DNA from: Neorhizobium sp. UBA3556
GTDB taxonomy: Bacteria; Pseudomonadota; Alphaproteobacteria; Rhizobiales; Rhizobiaceae
Reading direction: 5' to 3'
Assembly (NCBI GenBank): GCA_002376235.1
Contig: DFNX01000013.1
Location: 440,606-504,605 of the forward strand
DNA: 64,000 nucleotides
Within the stretch, counting starts at the first letter, position 1, and each line of letters begins with the position of its first letter. The notes under the pieces are model-generated. The model saw only the letters and a list, made by a program, of their open reading frames with translations, made no database searches and had not been told where the DNA came from. The position numbers and the translations under genes are program-made. Positions 51,515 through 59,657 of this stretch are shown here, piece after piece.

Positions 51515-51536
51515 TTATCTCAAAAACATGAGTTAA
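51515..51536. promoter_or_regulatory. Imperfect palindrome upstream of hutW
   Basis: TTATCTCA (51515-51522) and TGAGTTAA (51529-51536) form a nearly perfect inverted repeat 100 bases before hutW. An iron- or haem-responsive operator would be expected here, but the sequence does not match a site I know. Confidence 0.35.
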
Positions 51537-51633
51537 ATCCTCAAGTCACTTGATCTGCAGCAAGTGCTCCAATGTATCCGGCCTCTAGATTGCCGTCATA
51601 TTGACGATCGGTAATCAGCGGAGAATTTCGGGC

Positions 51634-52989
51634 ATGGCATCGAGTGAGGAATTGGCGCGCTATTTTGCGGCCGGAACCGGGCTCGATCCGCTCAGTGAGG
51701 CTTTCAGCCGGCGCGGCGCGGTCATGCCGTTTCGCGGCAAGCGCCGTCTGCCGGCTGAGGAGATGCAGGATTTTTGGCTGGAACTGCAGTCGCAGCCGGC
51801 GAAACCGGGCAAACGGCTCGCTTATATCCATGTCCCTTTCTGCGCCAATCATTGTCTGTTTTGCGGTTTCTACCGCAATGCCTATGTGCCGCAGATCGGG
51901 GCGGATTATACCGAGCTGGTCATCGAGGAAATCAGGCGCGAGGCGCAGACCGATGCGCTGCGCTACAACCCGATCCATGCCGTCTATCTTGGCGGCGGCA
52001 CCCCGACGGCGCTGAGTGCCGAAGAATTGTCGCGGATCATCACGACGGTCCGCACCGAGCTGCCGCTCGCGCCCGATTGCGAGATCACCGTCGAAGGGCG
52101 GATCATCCATTTTACCCCGGACAAGATCGACGCCTGCCTTGAAGCGGGGGCGAACCGTTTCTCGATCGGTGTTCAGACCTTCGATACGGATGTGAGGAAA
52201 AGGCAGGGCCGTCGCTCCAGCCGCGAGGAGGCCGTTCGTTTCCTCGAATATCTCCGCGATCAGGATCGCGCCGCCGTGGTGATCGACCTCATTTACGGGT
52301 TGCCAGGCCAGACGCTGGACATTTGGCAGCGGGATCTGGAAACCGCCGCCGGTATCGGCCCCGATGGTCTCGATCTCTACGGACTGAACCTCATCCCCAC
52401 CACGCCGCTCTTCAAGGCGATTGAAGCCGGGAAATTTCCGGCAACGCCGGGCTTGAACCAGATCGGTGCGTTTTACAGAGCTGGAGCCGATTTCTTCAGG
52501 CGCAGGAACTGGCGTCAGATCAGCAACAATCACTGGGCCCGCACCACGCGCGAGAGAAACCTATACAATCTGCTGATCAAGGAAGGTGCCGATTGCATCG
52601 CCTTCGGCTCGGGTGCCGGCGGCTCGATCGGCCCGGTGGGGTACGGCCTCAATGGCGATCTGGCGACCTACGGCGACGACATAAGAGCCGGCCGCAAGTC
52701 GCTCGGCATGATGATGATCTCAGACGAGCTTTCCGCCCTGCGCACCCTCGTGACCGCGGGTTTCGAGGTCGGCCATCTCGATCTCGGCCAGCTGGACCGG
52801 ACCTCGGGTCGCGCCATGACACCGGTGCTGGAGCCGCTTCTCGCCCAATGGCAGGGGGCTGGCCTCCTGTTGTTTGCGGGCGGCATCGTCGAACTCACAA
52901 CCGCAGGCCGCTTCTGGTACTCGAACCTGATCGCGGCTCTTCACGACATTCTGACCCTTGAACTGGGCCCTTCACGGGATGCGGCCTGA
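51634..52989 (+). CDS. hutW: Haem anaerobic-degradation radical SAM methyltransferase (HutW/ChuW)
   Basis: 451 residues from the ATG at 51634, with GGAG ten bases upstream; a TTG at 51601 is in frame. The radical SAM cluster motif is CANHCLFC (Cys-x3-Cys-x2-Cys) after YIHVPF, followed by YLGGGTPT and ISIGVQTF-like FSIGVQTF. The enzyme opens the haem ring without oxygen using a primary radical, giving anaerobilin and free iron. HutX and a reductase follow in one operon, matching ChuW-ChuX-ChuY of enteric bacteria. Confidence 0.9.
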   Translation: MASSEELARYFAAGTGLDPLSEAFSRRGAVMPFRGKRRLPAEEMQDFWLELQSQPAKPGKRLAYIHVPFCANHCLFCGFYRNAYVPQIGADYTELVIEEIRREAQTDALRYNPIHAVYLGGGTPTALSAEELSRIITTVRTELPLAPDCEITVEGRIIHFTPDKIDACLEAGANRFSIGVQTFDTDVRKRQGRRSSREEAVRFLEYLRDQDRAAVVIDLIYGLPGQTLDIWQRDLETAAGIGPDGLDLYGLNLIPTTPLFKAIEAGKFPATPGLNQIGAFYRAGADFFRRRNWRQISNNHWARTTRERNLYNLLIKEGADCIAFGSGAGGSIGPVGYGLNGDLATYGDDIRAGRKSLGMMMISDELSALRTLVTAGFEVGHLDLGQLDRTSGRAMTPVLEPLLAQWQGAGLLLFAGGIVELTTAGRFWYSNLIAALHDILTLELGPSRDAA

Positions 52990-53016
52990 ACGAACTCATT
53001 GAAACGGAGTAGGGAC

Positions 53017-53547
53017 ATGTCCGATCTCGATCACGCCGAAGCCATCATCAAGATCAAACAGGCCATCGCCGAAAAGCCGGACGGCGTGCTGGAAGCGCTC
53101 TCGGCGCAATATGGCGTCCCGTTTCAGGCGGTGCTCGAATGTCTTCCGGGAGGCGTGATCCGCATCGACGGGCGCCATTTCATCGACGTGCTGACGGATA
53201 TCGCCAACTGGGGCGACGTCATGTTCATCTGCCATTCGAAGGACGCCATCATCGAGTTTTCCGGTCCCTTGCCGAAGGGAGAGATGGGCCACGGCATGTA
53301 TAATCTGCGTGGCGGCCCCGGCGGACTTTCCGGCCATCTGCGCCCGGAAAACTGTGCGGCGATCTTCTTCGTCAGCCGCCTCTTCATGGGTATGGAAACC
53401 AAGTCGATCCAGTTCTTCAATGCCGAAGGCGAGACGATCTTCAAGATCTATGTCGGGCGCGACCGGGAACGCAGACTGAAGGCCGTACAGGTGGAGCGGT
53501 TTGAGCGGCTTGCCATGCAGTTCACCAAGGCGGCGGGCAATGCCTGA
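53017..53547 (+). CDS. hutX: Haem-utilisation cytosolic carrier protein (HutX/ChuX)
   Basis: 176 residues from the ATG at 53017, behind GGAGTAGGG. HutX-like blocks are GVPFQAVLECLPGG, IANWGDVMFICHSKDAIIEF, and GPLPKGEMGHGMYNLRGGPG. The family binds haem in the cytosol and hands it to degrading enzymes. It lies 27 bases after hutW, and the next gene starts inside its stop (ATG at 53540). Confidence 0.92.
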   Translation: MSDLDHAEAIIKIKQAIAEKPDGVLEALSAQYGVPFQAVLECLPGGVIRIDGRHFIDVLTDIANWGDVMFICHSKDAIIEFSGPLPKGEMGHGMYNLRGGPGGLSGHLRPENCAAIFFVSRLFMGMETKSIQFFNAEGETIFKIYVGRDRERRLKAVQVERFERLAMQFTKAAGNA

Positions 53548-54220
53548 CATGCGGCCGCTTTTGATTTTCGGCGCAAACCGCGGTGTCGGCCTTGAACTGG
53601 CGAAGCTCGAGCGCGCCGCCGGTCGTCCCGTTGCGGCAATGTTGAGGCCGCAATCGGATGGCAGTCATCTGCAGGAAATCGGCGTCGAGATCCTGCGTGG
53701 CGATGCCCTGTCGCCATCGGACATCGAGCAAGCTCTCTCACGCCTGTCCGGCCCCTTCTATACCGTCTCGACATTGAGCGGGCGCGGGGAGGACGGTCGA
53801 CTTGCCGATGACGAAGGCAATATCAATGTCATCGAAGCTGTTGAAGCAGACGGCAGGGCACGGCGCTTCATGCTTGTCACCTCCATGGGCTGCGGAGACA
53901 TGGCACCCTATCGATCGGAAAGGGCGATTGCCGCCTTCGGAGCCGTCGTCGATGCCAAGACGCTTGCCGAAGACAGGTTGAGAGAGACCGCTCTCGACTG
54001 GACGATCCTGCGTCCGGGCGGTCTCCTCTCCGAACCGGCCACCGGCAATGGGCTCTTGAGCCGAAATCCTCGGATCCACGGTTTTATCCATCGTGCCGAT
54101 GTAGCGCTGCTTGCTTTCCGTGCTCTTCGCGACCCCGCGACATCCCGCCAAGCCTTTGCCGCGGTCGACGCGAACCGGATGAACTGCGAAACGCCGGTCG
54201 ATCCCTTTCCGCTGGCCTGA
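53540..54220 (+). CDS. NAD(P)-binding reductase, ChuY-like (anaerobilin reductase candidate)
   Basis: 226 residues from the ATG at 53540; an ATG at 53549 is an alternative. The Rossmann fold begins LLIFGANRGVGLELAKLERA, followed by the SDR-like FMLVTSMGCGDM and LDWTILRPGGLLSE. The NAD(P)H-binding, biliverdin-reductase-like fold and its place after hutW and hutX fit ChuY, which reduces anaerobilin with NADPH. The start overlaps the hutX stop by eight bases, so the three are one operon. Substrate is inferred from context. Confidence 0.82.
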   Translation: MPDMRPLLIFGANRGVGLELAKLERAAGRPVAAMLRPQSDGSHLQEIGVEILRGDALSPSDIEQALSRLSGPFYTVSTLSGRGEDGRLADDEGNINVIEAVEADGRARRFMLVTSMGCGDMAPYRSERAIAAFGAVVDAKTLAEDRLRETALDWTILRPGGLLSEPATGNGLLSRNPRIHGFIHRADVALLAFRALRDPATSRQAFAAVDANRMNCETPVDPFPLA

Positions 54221-54240
54221 CAACATCCGCCCCGGCTTTT

Positions 54241-54278
54241 GTACCCGGTGATAAAAGCACCGGGTACGCTTTCGTTTT
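54241..54278 (+). terminator. Rho-independent terminator of the hut operon
   Basis: GTACCCGGTG (54241-54250) and CACCGGGTAC (54258-54267) form a perfect 10-bp stem with a 7-base loop, followed by GCTTTCGTTTT. It begins 20 bases after the reductase stop. Confidence 0.8.
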
Positions 54279-54303
54279 CCGGGCTTTTTGGTTATGGACA
54301 TCC

Positions 54304-54549
54304 ATGGCCGAAAATGACGACGTAAATGACGATGACAGCCCTGCAATGGGCGAAAGCCGCGGCGATCGCGCCCGCAAGGCGCAGGCGGCGCGGGAGGCCG
54401 ACCGCAAGGCAAAGGCTGCTGCAAAACTTCGCGAAAACCTGATGCGTCGCAAGGGACAGGCCCGCGCCCGCCGCGCCGGCGAAGCGGACGATACACAGGG
54501 ACTTCCTGCATCCACACCGTCTGCCGCAAAATCGGACGAATCATCCTGA
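54304..54549 (+). CDS. Small highly charged protein upstream of murA
   Basis: 81 residues, dominated by Asp/Glu at the start and by Arg/Lys/Ala in the middle (RARKAQAAREADRKAKAAAK), probably a long helix or disordered. KLRENLMRRKGQARARRAGE follows. It has no signal peptide or membrane segment. It resembles small basic proteins found before murA in rhizobia, from memory, with no known job. The ribosome site is unclear. It is followed after about 107 bases by murA on the same strand. Confidence 0.7.
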   Translation: MAENDDVNDDDSPAMGESRGDRARKAQAAREADRKAKAAAKLRENLMRRKGQARARRAGEADDTQGLPASTPSAAKSDESS

Positions 54550-54656
54550 TTTATGTGGGGTCACGGGACACTACGAGATTTCAAAAACATTGAAGCGCCA
54601 GGGGTTTTCGTCTAAGGACGCGACCTTCCAAGCGTGAGAGGGAAAGTTTTTCAACC

Positions 54657-55949
54657 ATGGATCGCATTCGCATTACCGGCGGCAACAAGCTGAACGGCAT
54701 CATTCCGATTTCCGGCGCCAAGAACGCCGCCCTGCCGCTGATGATCGCCTCGCTTTTGACCAGCGACACCCTGACGCTTGAAAACGTGCCGCATCTGGCA
54801 GACGTCGAGCAGTTGCTACGCATCCTCGGCAACCACGGCGTCGACATCTCCGTCAATGGCCGCCGTGAAGGCCAGACCGACAGCTACGCCCGCACCATCC
54901 AGTTCACCTGCCGCACCATCGTTGATACGACCGCCCCTTACGAGCTGGTCTCGAAGATGCGCGCTTCCTTCTGGGTCATCGGCCCGCTTCTGGCGCGTGA
55001 AGGCAAGGCCCGCGTATCGCTGCCAGGCGGTTGCGCCATCGGCACGCGCCCGGTCGACCTCTTCCTCGATAGCCTTGCAGCACTTGGCGCCGAGATCGAG
55101 ATCGACGGCGGTTACGTCAATGTTTCTGCTCCCAAGGGCGGCCTTGTCGGCGCGCAATACACCTTCCCCAAGGTCTCCGTCGGTGCGACCCATGTGCTGC
55201 TGATGGCGGCGACGCTCGCCAAGGGCACGACCGTCATCGACAACGCCGCGCGCGAGCCGGAAATCGTTGATCTGGCGGATTGCCTGATCGCCATGGGCGC
55301 CAAGATCACCGGTGCCGGCACGAAGACGATCACCATCGAAGGCGTCTCTTCCCTCCACGGCGCGCGCCACCGCGTGCTGCCTGACCGTATCGAAACCGGC
55401 ACCTATGCCATGGCCGTCGCCATGACCGGTGGTGACGTGACGCTGACGGGCACGCGCGCTTCGCTGCTCGATAACGCACTCGACACGCTGCGCCTTGCCG
55501 GTGCCGAAATCACCGAAACAGAAAGCGGCCTGCGCGTCGTGCGCAACGGTAACGGCATCCAGCCGGTCGATATCGTCACCGAACCCTTCCCGGGCTTCCC
55601 GACCGACCTGCAGGCACAGTTCATGGCGCTGATGACCCGTTCTTCCGGTGTCTCGCATGTCACCGAAACCATTTTCGAAAACCGCTTCATGCACGTACAG
55701 GAACTGGCCCGTCTCGGCGCCAAGATCTCGCTCTCGGGCCAGATGGCGCGTATCGAAGGCGTTTCCAAGCTGAAGGGCGCACCGGTCATGGCGACCGACC
55801 TGCGCGCCTCGGTGTCCCTCGTCATCGCCGGCCTTGCCGCCGAAGGCGACACGATGGTCAGCCGTGTCTATCACCTCGACCGCGGTTTCGAGCGTCTGGA
55901 AGAAAAGCTCACCCGCTGCGGCGCAATCGTCGAGCGTGTCAGCGACTGA
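54657..55949 (+). CDS. murA: UDP-N-acetylglucosamine 1-carboxyvinyltransferase
   Basis: 430 residues, normal length. MurA carries out the first committed step of peptidoglycan synthesis, joining enolpyruvate to UDP-GlcNAc in the cytosol. Seen: ITGGNKLNGIIPISGAKNAA near the start, the catalytic cysteine in LPGGCAIGTRPVDLF (Cys about residue 123; the site of fosfomycin attack), and the FPTDLQAQFMALM block. It starts two bases inside AACCATGG with no strong ribosome site. It ends with a terminator and is probably transcribed with the small charged gene before it. Confidence 0.97.
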   Translation: MDRIRITGGNKLNGIIPISGAKNAALPLMIASLLTSDTLTLENVPHLADVEQLLRILGNHGVDISVNGRREGQTDSYARTIQFTCRTIVDTTAPYELVSKMRASFWVIGPLLAREGKARVSLPGGCAIGTRPVDLFLDSLAALGAEIEIDGGYVNVSAPKGGLVGAQYTFPKVSVGATHVLLMAATLAKGTTVIDNAAREPEIVDLADCLIAMGAKITGAGTKTITIEGVSSLHGARHRVLPDRIETGTYAMAVAMTGGDVTLTGTRASLLDNALDTLRLAGAEITETESGLRVVRNGNGIQPVDIVTEPFPGFPTDLQAQFMALMTRSSGVSHVTETIFENRFMHVQELARLGAKISLSGQMARIEGVSKLKGAPVMATDLRASVSLVIAGLAAEGDTMVSRVYHLDRGFERLEEKLTRCGAIVERVSD

Positions 55950-55974
55950 CTATCGCTTACATCGTCAGTCTTCG

Positions 55975-56008
55975 AAAGGACGGCAGGGAAACCCTTGCCG
56001 TCCTTTTT
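55975..56008 (+). terminator. Rho-independent terminator of murA
   Basis: AAAGGACGGCA pairs with TGCCGTCCTTT around a short loop and is followed by a T run (55975-56008). It lies 25 bases past the murA stop. Confidence 0.92.
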
Positions 56009-56076
56009 CGTATTCCTATGTTGAAACGGCATCCCGTTTCCCGCCTCATGTTCATGATCCGGCTCTGTCTCTTTGT

Positions 56077-56130
56077 TCTAACGCGATTCCGGACACAAAA
56101 CCGGTGTCCAATTTTGCTGGAATTGCTCTC
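56077..56130. repeat. Rhizobial-type intergenic repeat, inverted relative to 14571
   Basis: The stretch includes GCGATTCCGGAC and, later, TTTTGCTGGAATTGC, which mirrors the TCCGGAATTGCG ... GGAAAAG elements at 14571-14612. It lies upstream of the SDR gene. Confidence 0.5.
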
Positions 56131-56144
56131 ATCGGAGATTTCCC

Positions 56145-56987
56145 ATGGCTGACGTTTCTTCCCCTGTCTGGTTCATTACCGGCTGCTCGACCGGCTTTGG
56201 CCGCGAACTCGCCAAGCTGACGCTCGACCGCGGCTGGCCGACCGTCGTCACCGCCCGCGACAAGGGCCGACTTGCCGATCTGGTCGAAGGTTACGACAAC
56301 GCGCTTGCCGTCGATCTCGACGTCACCGATACCGGCCAGATCGATGCCGCTGTGAAGGCTGCGGAGAAAAAATTCGGCCGTATAGACGTGCTGGTGAACA
56401 ATGCGGGCTACGGTTATCAGGCGTCGCTTGAAGAAGGCGAGGATGGCGAGATCCGCGACATGTTCGATGCAAATGTCTTCGGCCTCTTCGCAATGACCCG
56501 AGCAGTCCTGCCCGGCATGCGCGCCCGCCGCAAGGGCCACATCCTCAACCTTACCTCCCAGGCCGGTTTCATCGGCTTTGCCGGATCGGGTTATTATGCC
56601 GCCACCAAGCACGCGGTAGAGGGCTTTTCCGATGCGCTTGCCGCGGAGGGCGGGCCGCTCGGTATCAAGGTAACCTGTGTGGCACCAGGACCGTTCCGCA
56701 CCGATTGGGCCGGCCGTTCACTGAAGCAGACGCCGGTGAAGATTGCGGACTATCAGGAGACCGCCGGCAGCCGCATGACGACCACTGCCGGCTATAGCGG
56801 CAATCAGCCGGGCGATCCGGTTCGCGCCGGCGAGGCGATGATCAAGGCGACCGAGGTGGAGAATCCGCCGCGCCATCTGGTGCTCGGCGAACTTGCCTAT
56901 AACGGTATTACCGCCAAGCTCGCCGAACGCCTTGCCGAAATCGAGAGCTGGAAGGATGTCAGCCTTTCCGCCGACTTCCCGAAATAG
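56145..56987 (+). CDS. Short-chain dehydrogenase/reductase (SDR)
   Basis: 280 residues. The cofactor motif is TGCSTGFGRELAK (TGxxxGxG), followed by DVTDTGQI, NNAGYGYQ and the catalytic LTSQAGFIGFAGSGYYAATK (Ser, Tyr-x3-Lys). It is a classical NAD(P)-dependent oxidoreductase of the group with a C-terminal substrate loop; the substrate is unknown. Start at 56145 follows TCATCGGAGATTTCCC. Monocistronic. Confidence 0.92.
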   Translation: MADVSSPVWFITGCSTGFGRELAKLTLDRGWPTVVTARDKGRLADLVEGYDNALAVDLDVTDTGQIDAAVKAAEKKFGRIDVLVNNAGYGYQASLEEGEDGEIRDMFDANVFGLFAMTRAVLPGMRARRKGHILNLTSQAGFIGFAGSGYYAATKHAVEGFSDALAAEGGPLGIKVTCVAPGPFRTDWAGRSLKQTPVKIADYQETAGSRMTTTAGYSGNQPGDPVRAGEAMIKATEVENPPRHLVLGELAYNGITAKLAERLAEIESWKDVSLSADFPK

Positions 56988-57050
56988 GGCGAGTGAAATC
57001 AATGCTGCAAAGCCGGGGCGGAAATCGGTCCCGGCTTTGCACGAATGCTG

Positions 57051-58871
57051 TCAGGCCGATCGCTGTTTTGCCTGATCCCGAAGAATTTCGGTTGTCGTGT
57101 CGCGATCTGCGGGCCGGCCGAACAGGTAGCCCTGTGCAAAACCGCAGCCGAGGCGCTGTAGGCGAAGCGCCTGATCCGCGGTCTCGACGCCTTCCGCCAC
57201 CATCCTCACCCCCAGTCCGCCGGCCATTCCCAGCAAAGCCTTGATGATGACTTCTCCTGGTCCGCCCGACATTCGGTCAACGAACGTCTTGTCGATTTTC
57301 ACGACATCGACCGGGAAATTCAAAAGGTGGGTGAGTGAGGCATAGCCGGTGCCGAAATCGTCCAGTGCTACGAGCAATCCGTCGGAACGCATGTTTTCGA
57401 TCGTCCGAGCGACTTTGCGGTCTTTCTCATCCATATAGACCGTTTCGGTAACCTCGATGACGACCTGGCCGGGCGGCACGTTTTCTTCAGCCAGATGCTG
57501 CGTGATCCGGCCTCGCAAATCTCCCTGGTCGAAATCCGCCATGGAGACATTCACGCTGACATAGGAAAGCTGGATGTCCTTATCGCGCCAGAAGCGCATG
57601 TCGCGGGCAACCTGTTTCAGCATCAGGTTCGTCAATTGGTGACCAAGCGAGGCATCCTGCAGTGCTTCGGCAAATGTTCCTGCGGAAAGAATCTCGCCAT
57701 CTGCCGTGCGAATGCGGCAAAGCGCTTCCAGCCCCACGATTTGTCTGGTGTCGAGCCGCACGATCGGCTGGTAATGCGGCTCGATGCGGCCTTCGGCAAG
57801 CGCGCTCGTCACGGTCTGCAAGACACGAAAACGCTCCGCCACTGCGCCGGTCAGTTCTTCGCTGTAGAGAATGAAGCCGCCGCGCGCAGTCTGCTTGGCG
57901 TGATGGAGCGCGAGATTGGCATGTTGCAGATAGGTCGGGACACCGCCGTTCTGCGATGGAGTGCATATGGCACCGCCGCAACTGGCCGAAAGCTGAAGCG
58001 TGTGGCTGTTCTCCTGCAGACTGTGATCTGCCATCGCCCGCAGGATACGTCTGCATATTGAAGACAAATCCGGTGGCACGCCTTCGATCAACACGGCAAA
58101 TTCATCGGCATCGACCCTGAAGGTGTTCTCGGGTCCGACAATCTGCGTGATGGCCCCTGCCGCCTCGTTGATCAGCCCGTCGCCCGCCTTGTGGCCGAAC
58201 GCCTCGTTGACGCGCCCGAGGTGATCGATATCGACCAGAACAATGCCAAACGGGCTGGGATCGTTCTTTGCCCGCTCCTCTACGGTTCTGATGAAATTGG
58301 CCCGATTGCCGAGGCCTGTCAGTATATCGAAATAGGCGAGCCGCTGGTTCTCCGCCTTCACCTCTTCACGTTCAAGCAGGAGAGAGCAGAGGTCGACGCA
58401 TTCCGCGACGATCATCCGCTCTTCTTCGGTCGGCCCCCGGTTTTCCTTGTAATAGAAACCGAAGGCACCGAGGACGCGTCCGTCACTTTGTAGGATCGGG
58501 CTGGACCAGCAGGCTTTCACCTCATGCTCCCTTGCCAGAATATCGGCAAGCGCCCGGTAGGGAAGCCAGTAGGGATCGGTGAATATATTCTCGACGGCGA
58601 TTGCCCGGCCGAGAAACGCTGCCGTACCACACGAGCCGGCACTCGGCCCGATCGGGATGCCATCAAGTGCTGTCGAATATTCCTTGGCAATGGTTGGGCC
58701 GGCCAGCGGATGCAGATGGCCTTGCCGATCGACCGTCACCAGAGAGCAGAGCACGCCCTCGGCCATTTTTTCCGCATGGGTGCAGATATGGTTGCCTGCC
58801 TCTTTGCCAGAACAGCCGCGTGCAAGCATATCCAGTATTTCCTGCTGAACCTGTCCTCTCGTGGCTGGCAT
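57051..58871 (-). CDS. GAF-GGDEF-EAL protein, likely c-di-GMP phosphodiesterase
   Basis: 606 residues. A GAF sensor domain (about 20-165) contains GIPIGPSAGSCGTAAF. A GGDEF domain (about 175-335) reads LTGLGNRANF and then RVDADEF where GGDEF is expected, so both glycines are lost and diguanylate cyclase activity is unlikely. The EAL domain (about 350-595) keeps GLEALCR, the metal-binding DDFGTGYASL and VAEGVET, so phosphodiesterase activity is likely. The protein would lower c-di-GMP in response to a GAF signal. No membrane segment. Monocistronic. Confidence 0.93.
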   Translation of the reverse strand: MPATRGQVQQEILDMLARGCSGKEAGNHICTHAEKMAEGVLCSLVTVDRQGHLHPLAGPTIAKEYSTALDGIPIGPSAGSCGTAAFLGRAIAVENIFTDPYWLPYRALADILAREHEVKACWSSPILQSDGRVLGAFGFYYKENRGPTEEERMIVAECVDLCSLLLEREEVKAENQRLAYFDILTGLGNRANFIRTVEERAKNDPSPFGIVLVDIDHLGRVNEAFGHKAGDGLINEAAGAITQIVGPENTFRVDADEFAVLIEGVPPDLSSICRRILRAMADHSLQENSHTLQLSASCGGAICTPSQNGGVPTYLQHANLALHHAKQTARGGFILYSEELTGAVAERFRVLQTVTSALAEGRIEPHYQPIVRLDTRQIVGLEALCRIRTADGEILSAGTFAEALQDASLGHQLTNLMLKQVARDMRFWRDKDIQLSYVSVNVSMADFDQGDLRGRITQHLAEENVPPGQVVIEVTETVYMDEKDRKVARTIENMRSDGLLVALDDFGTGYASLTHLLNFPVDVVKIDKTFVDRMSGGPGEVIIKALLGMAGGLGVRMVAEGVETADQALRLQRLGCGFAQGYLFGRPADRDTTTEILRDQAKQRSA

Positions 58872-58994
58872 TCGTCAAATATTCCTGGCTTAAAATGGCT
58901 TGGCTAATGGATTTCGGAATGATGTCCTATAAAAGGTAAGTATAAGGTTAGTCGGAGAGACATGATGATCTGAAATGCTCGATATTCCGGCGAT

Positions 58995-59657
58995 ATGGTG
59001 CGCAAGGTGACCCAGGTCAATGTTTTGCGCCTTGTCTCACCCTGGGCTCCCGCGGAGCTATCGAGGGAAACATCTCTGTCCATAACGTATTTCGCCTATC
59101 TCTCCGCGGTCCTTGCTCTTCTGCTGGCGCCGTGTCCGACAAACACGTTGATGGGCATTGCCGGTGCGCGCGGCGGCCTTGGCGCATCCGTCACGCTTCT
59201 TCCGGCGGAACTTGCCGGTTACCTGACGACGATCCTACCGCTGACATGGTTGGGTGCGGAGCTTCTCGCCCGCTTCCCTTCGGCGTCTGTTACCTTGAAA
59301 GTGGTCGCGGCAGTCTGGGTCATGTTCCTTGCCGTGAGGCTCTGGCGCATGCCGTCTGATGCGCAAACCGGCAGCGGCGTGACCGCAGGCCGCGTCTACG
59401 TGACCACCTTGCTCAATCCCAAGGCCCTCATTTTCGGCCTGGTGCTTCTGCCCGCACCCGCTGACAGCCAGTTTATCCCGCGTCTTGCCGCCTTTTGCAT
59501 CATGGTCGCGGCCGTCGCCATGCTGTGGGGTGGTTTCGGCCGACTGACCCAGGCGGGCGACAGCAGTGGCAGGCGGCTTCTGCTGATCCAGCATGCAGCT
59601 TCTGTCTGGTTGGCTATCGTCTCTGTGACACTGATGACCGACGTACTTCGCGCCTAG
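58995..59657 (+). CDS. LysE-family-like transporter
   Basis: 220 residues from the ATG at 58995; the family-like part starts at about residue 28, where a CTG at 59076 behind GAGGGAAA might be the true start. Helices include YFAYLSAVLALLLAPCPTNT (with the PxPT-like turn of LysE/RhtB exporters), ELAGYLTTILPLTWLGAELL and VVAAVWVMFLAVRLW. TTLLNPKALIFGLVLLP is the conserved NPK motif. The family exports amino acids or metabolites. Its stop codon overlaps the convergent oxidoreductase stop. Confidence 0.82.
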   Translation: MVRKVTQVNVLRLVSPWAPAELSRETSLSITYFAYLSAVLALLLAPCPTNTLMGIAGARGGLGASVTLLPAELAGYLTTILPLTWLGAELLARFPSASVTLKVVAAVWVMFLAVRLWRMPSDAQTGSGVTAGRVYVTTLLNPKALIFGLVLLPAPADSQFIPRLAAFCIMVAAVAMLWGGFGRLTQAGDSSGRRLLLIQHAASVWLAIVSVTLMTDVLRA

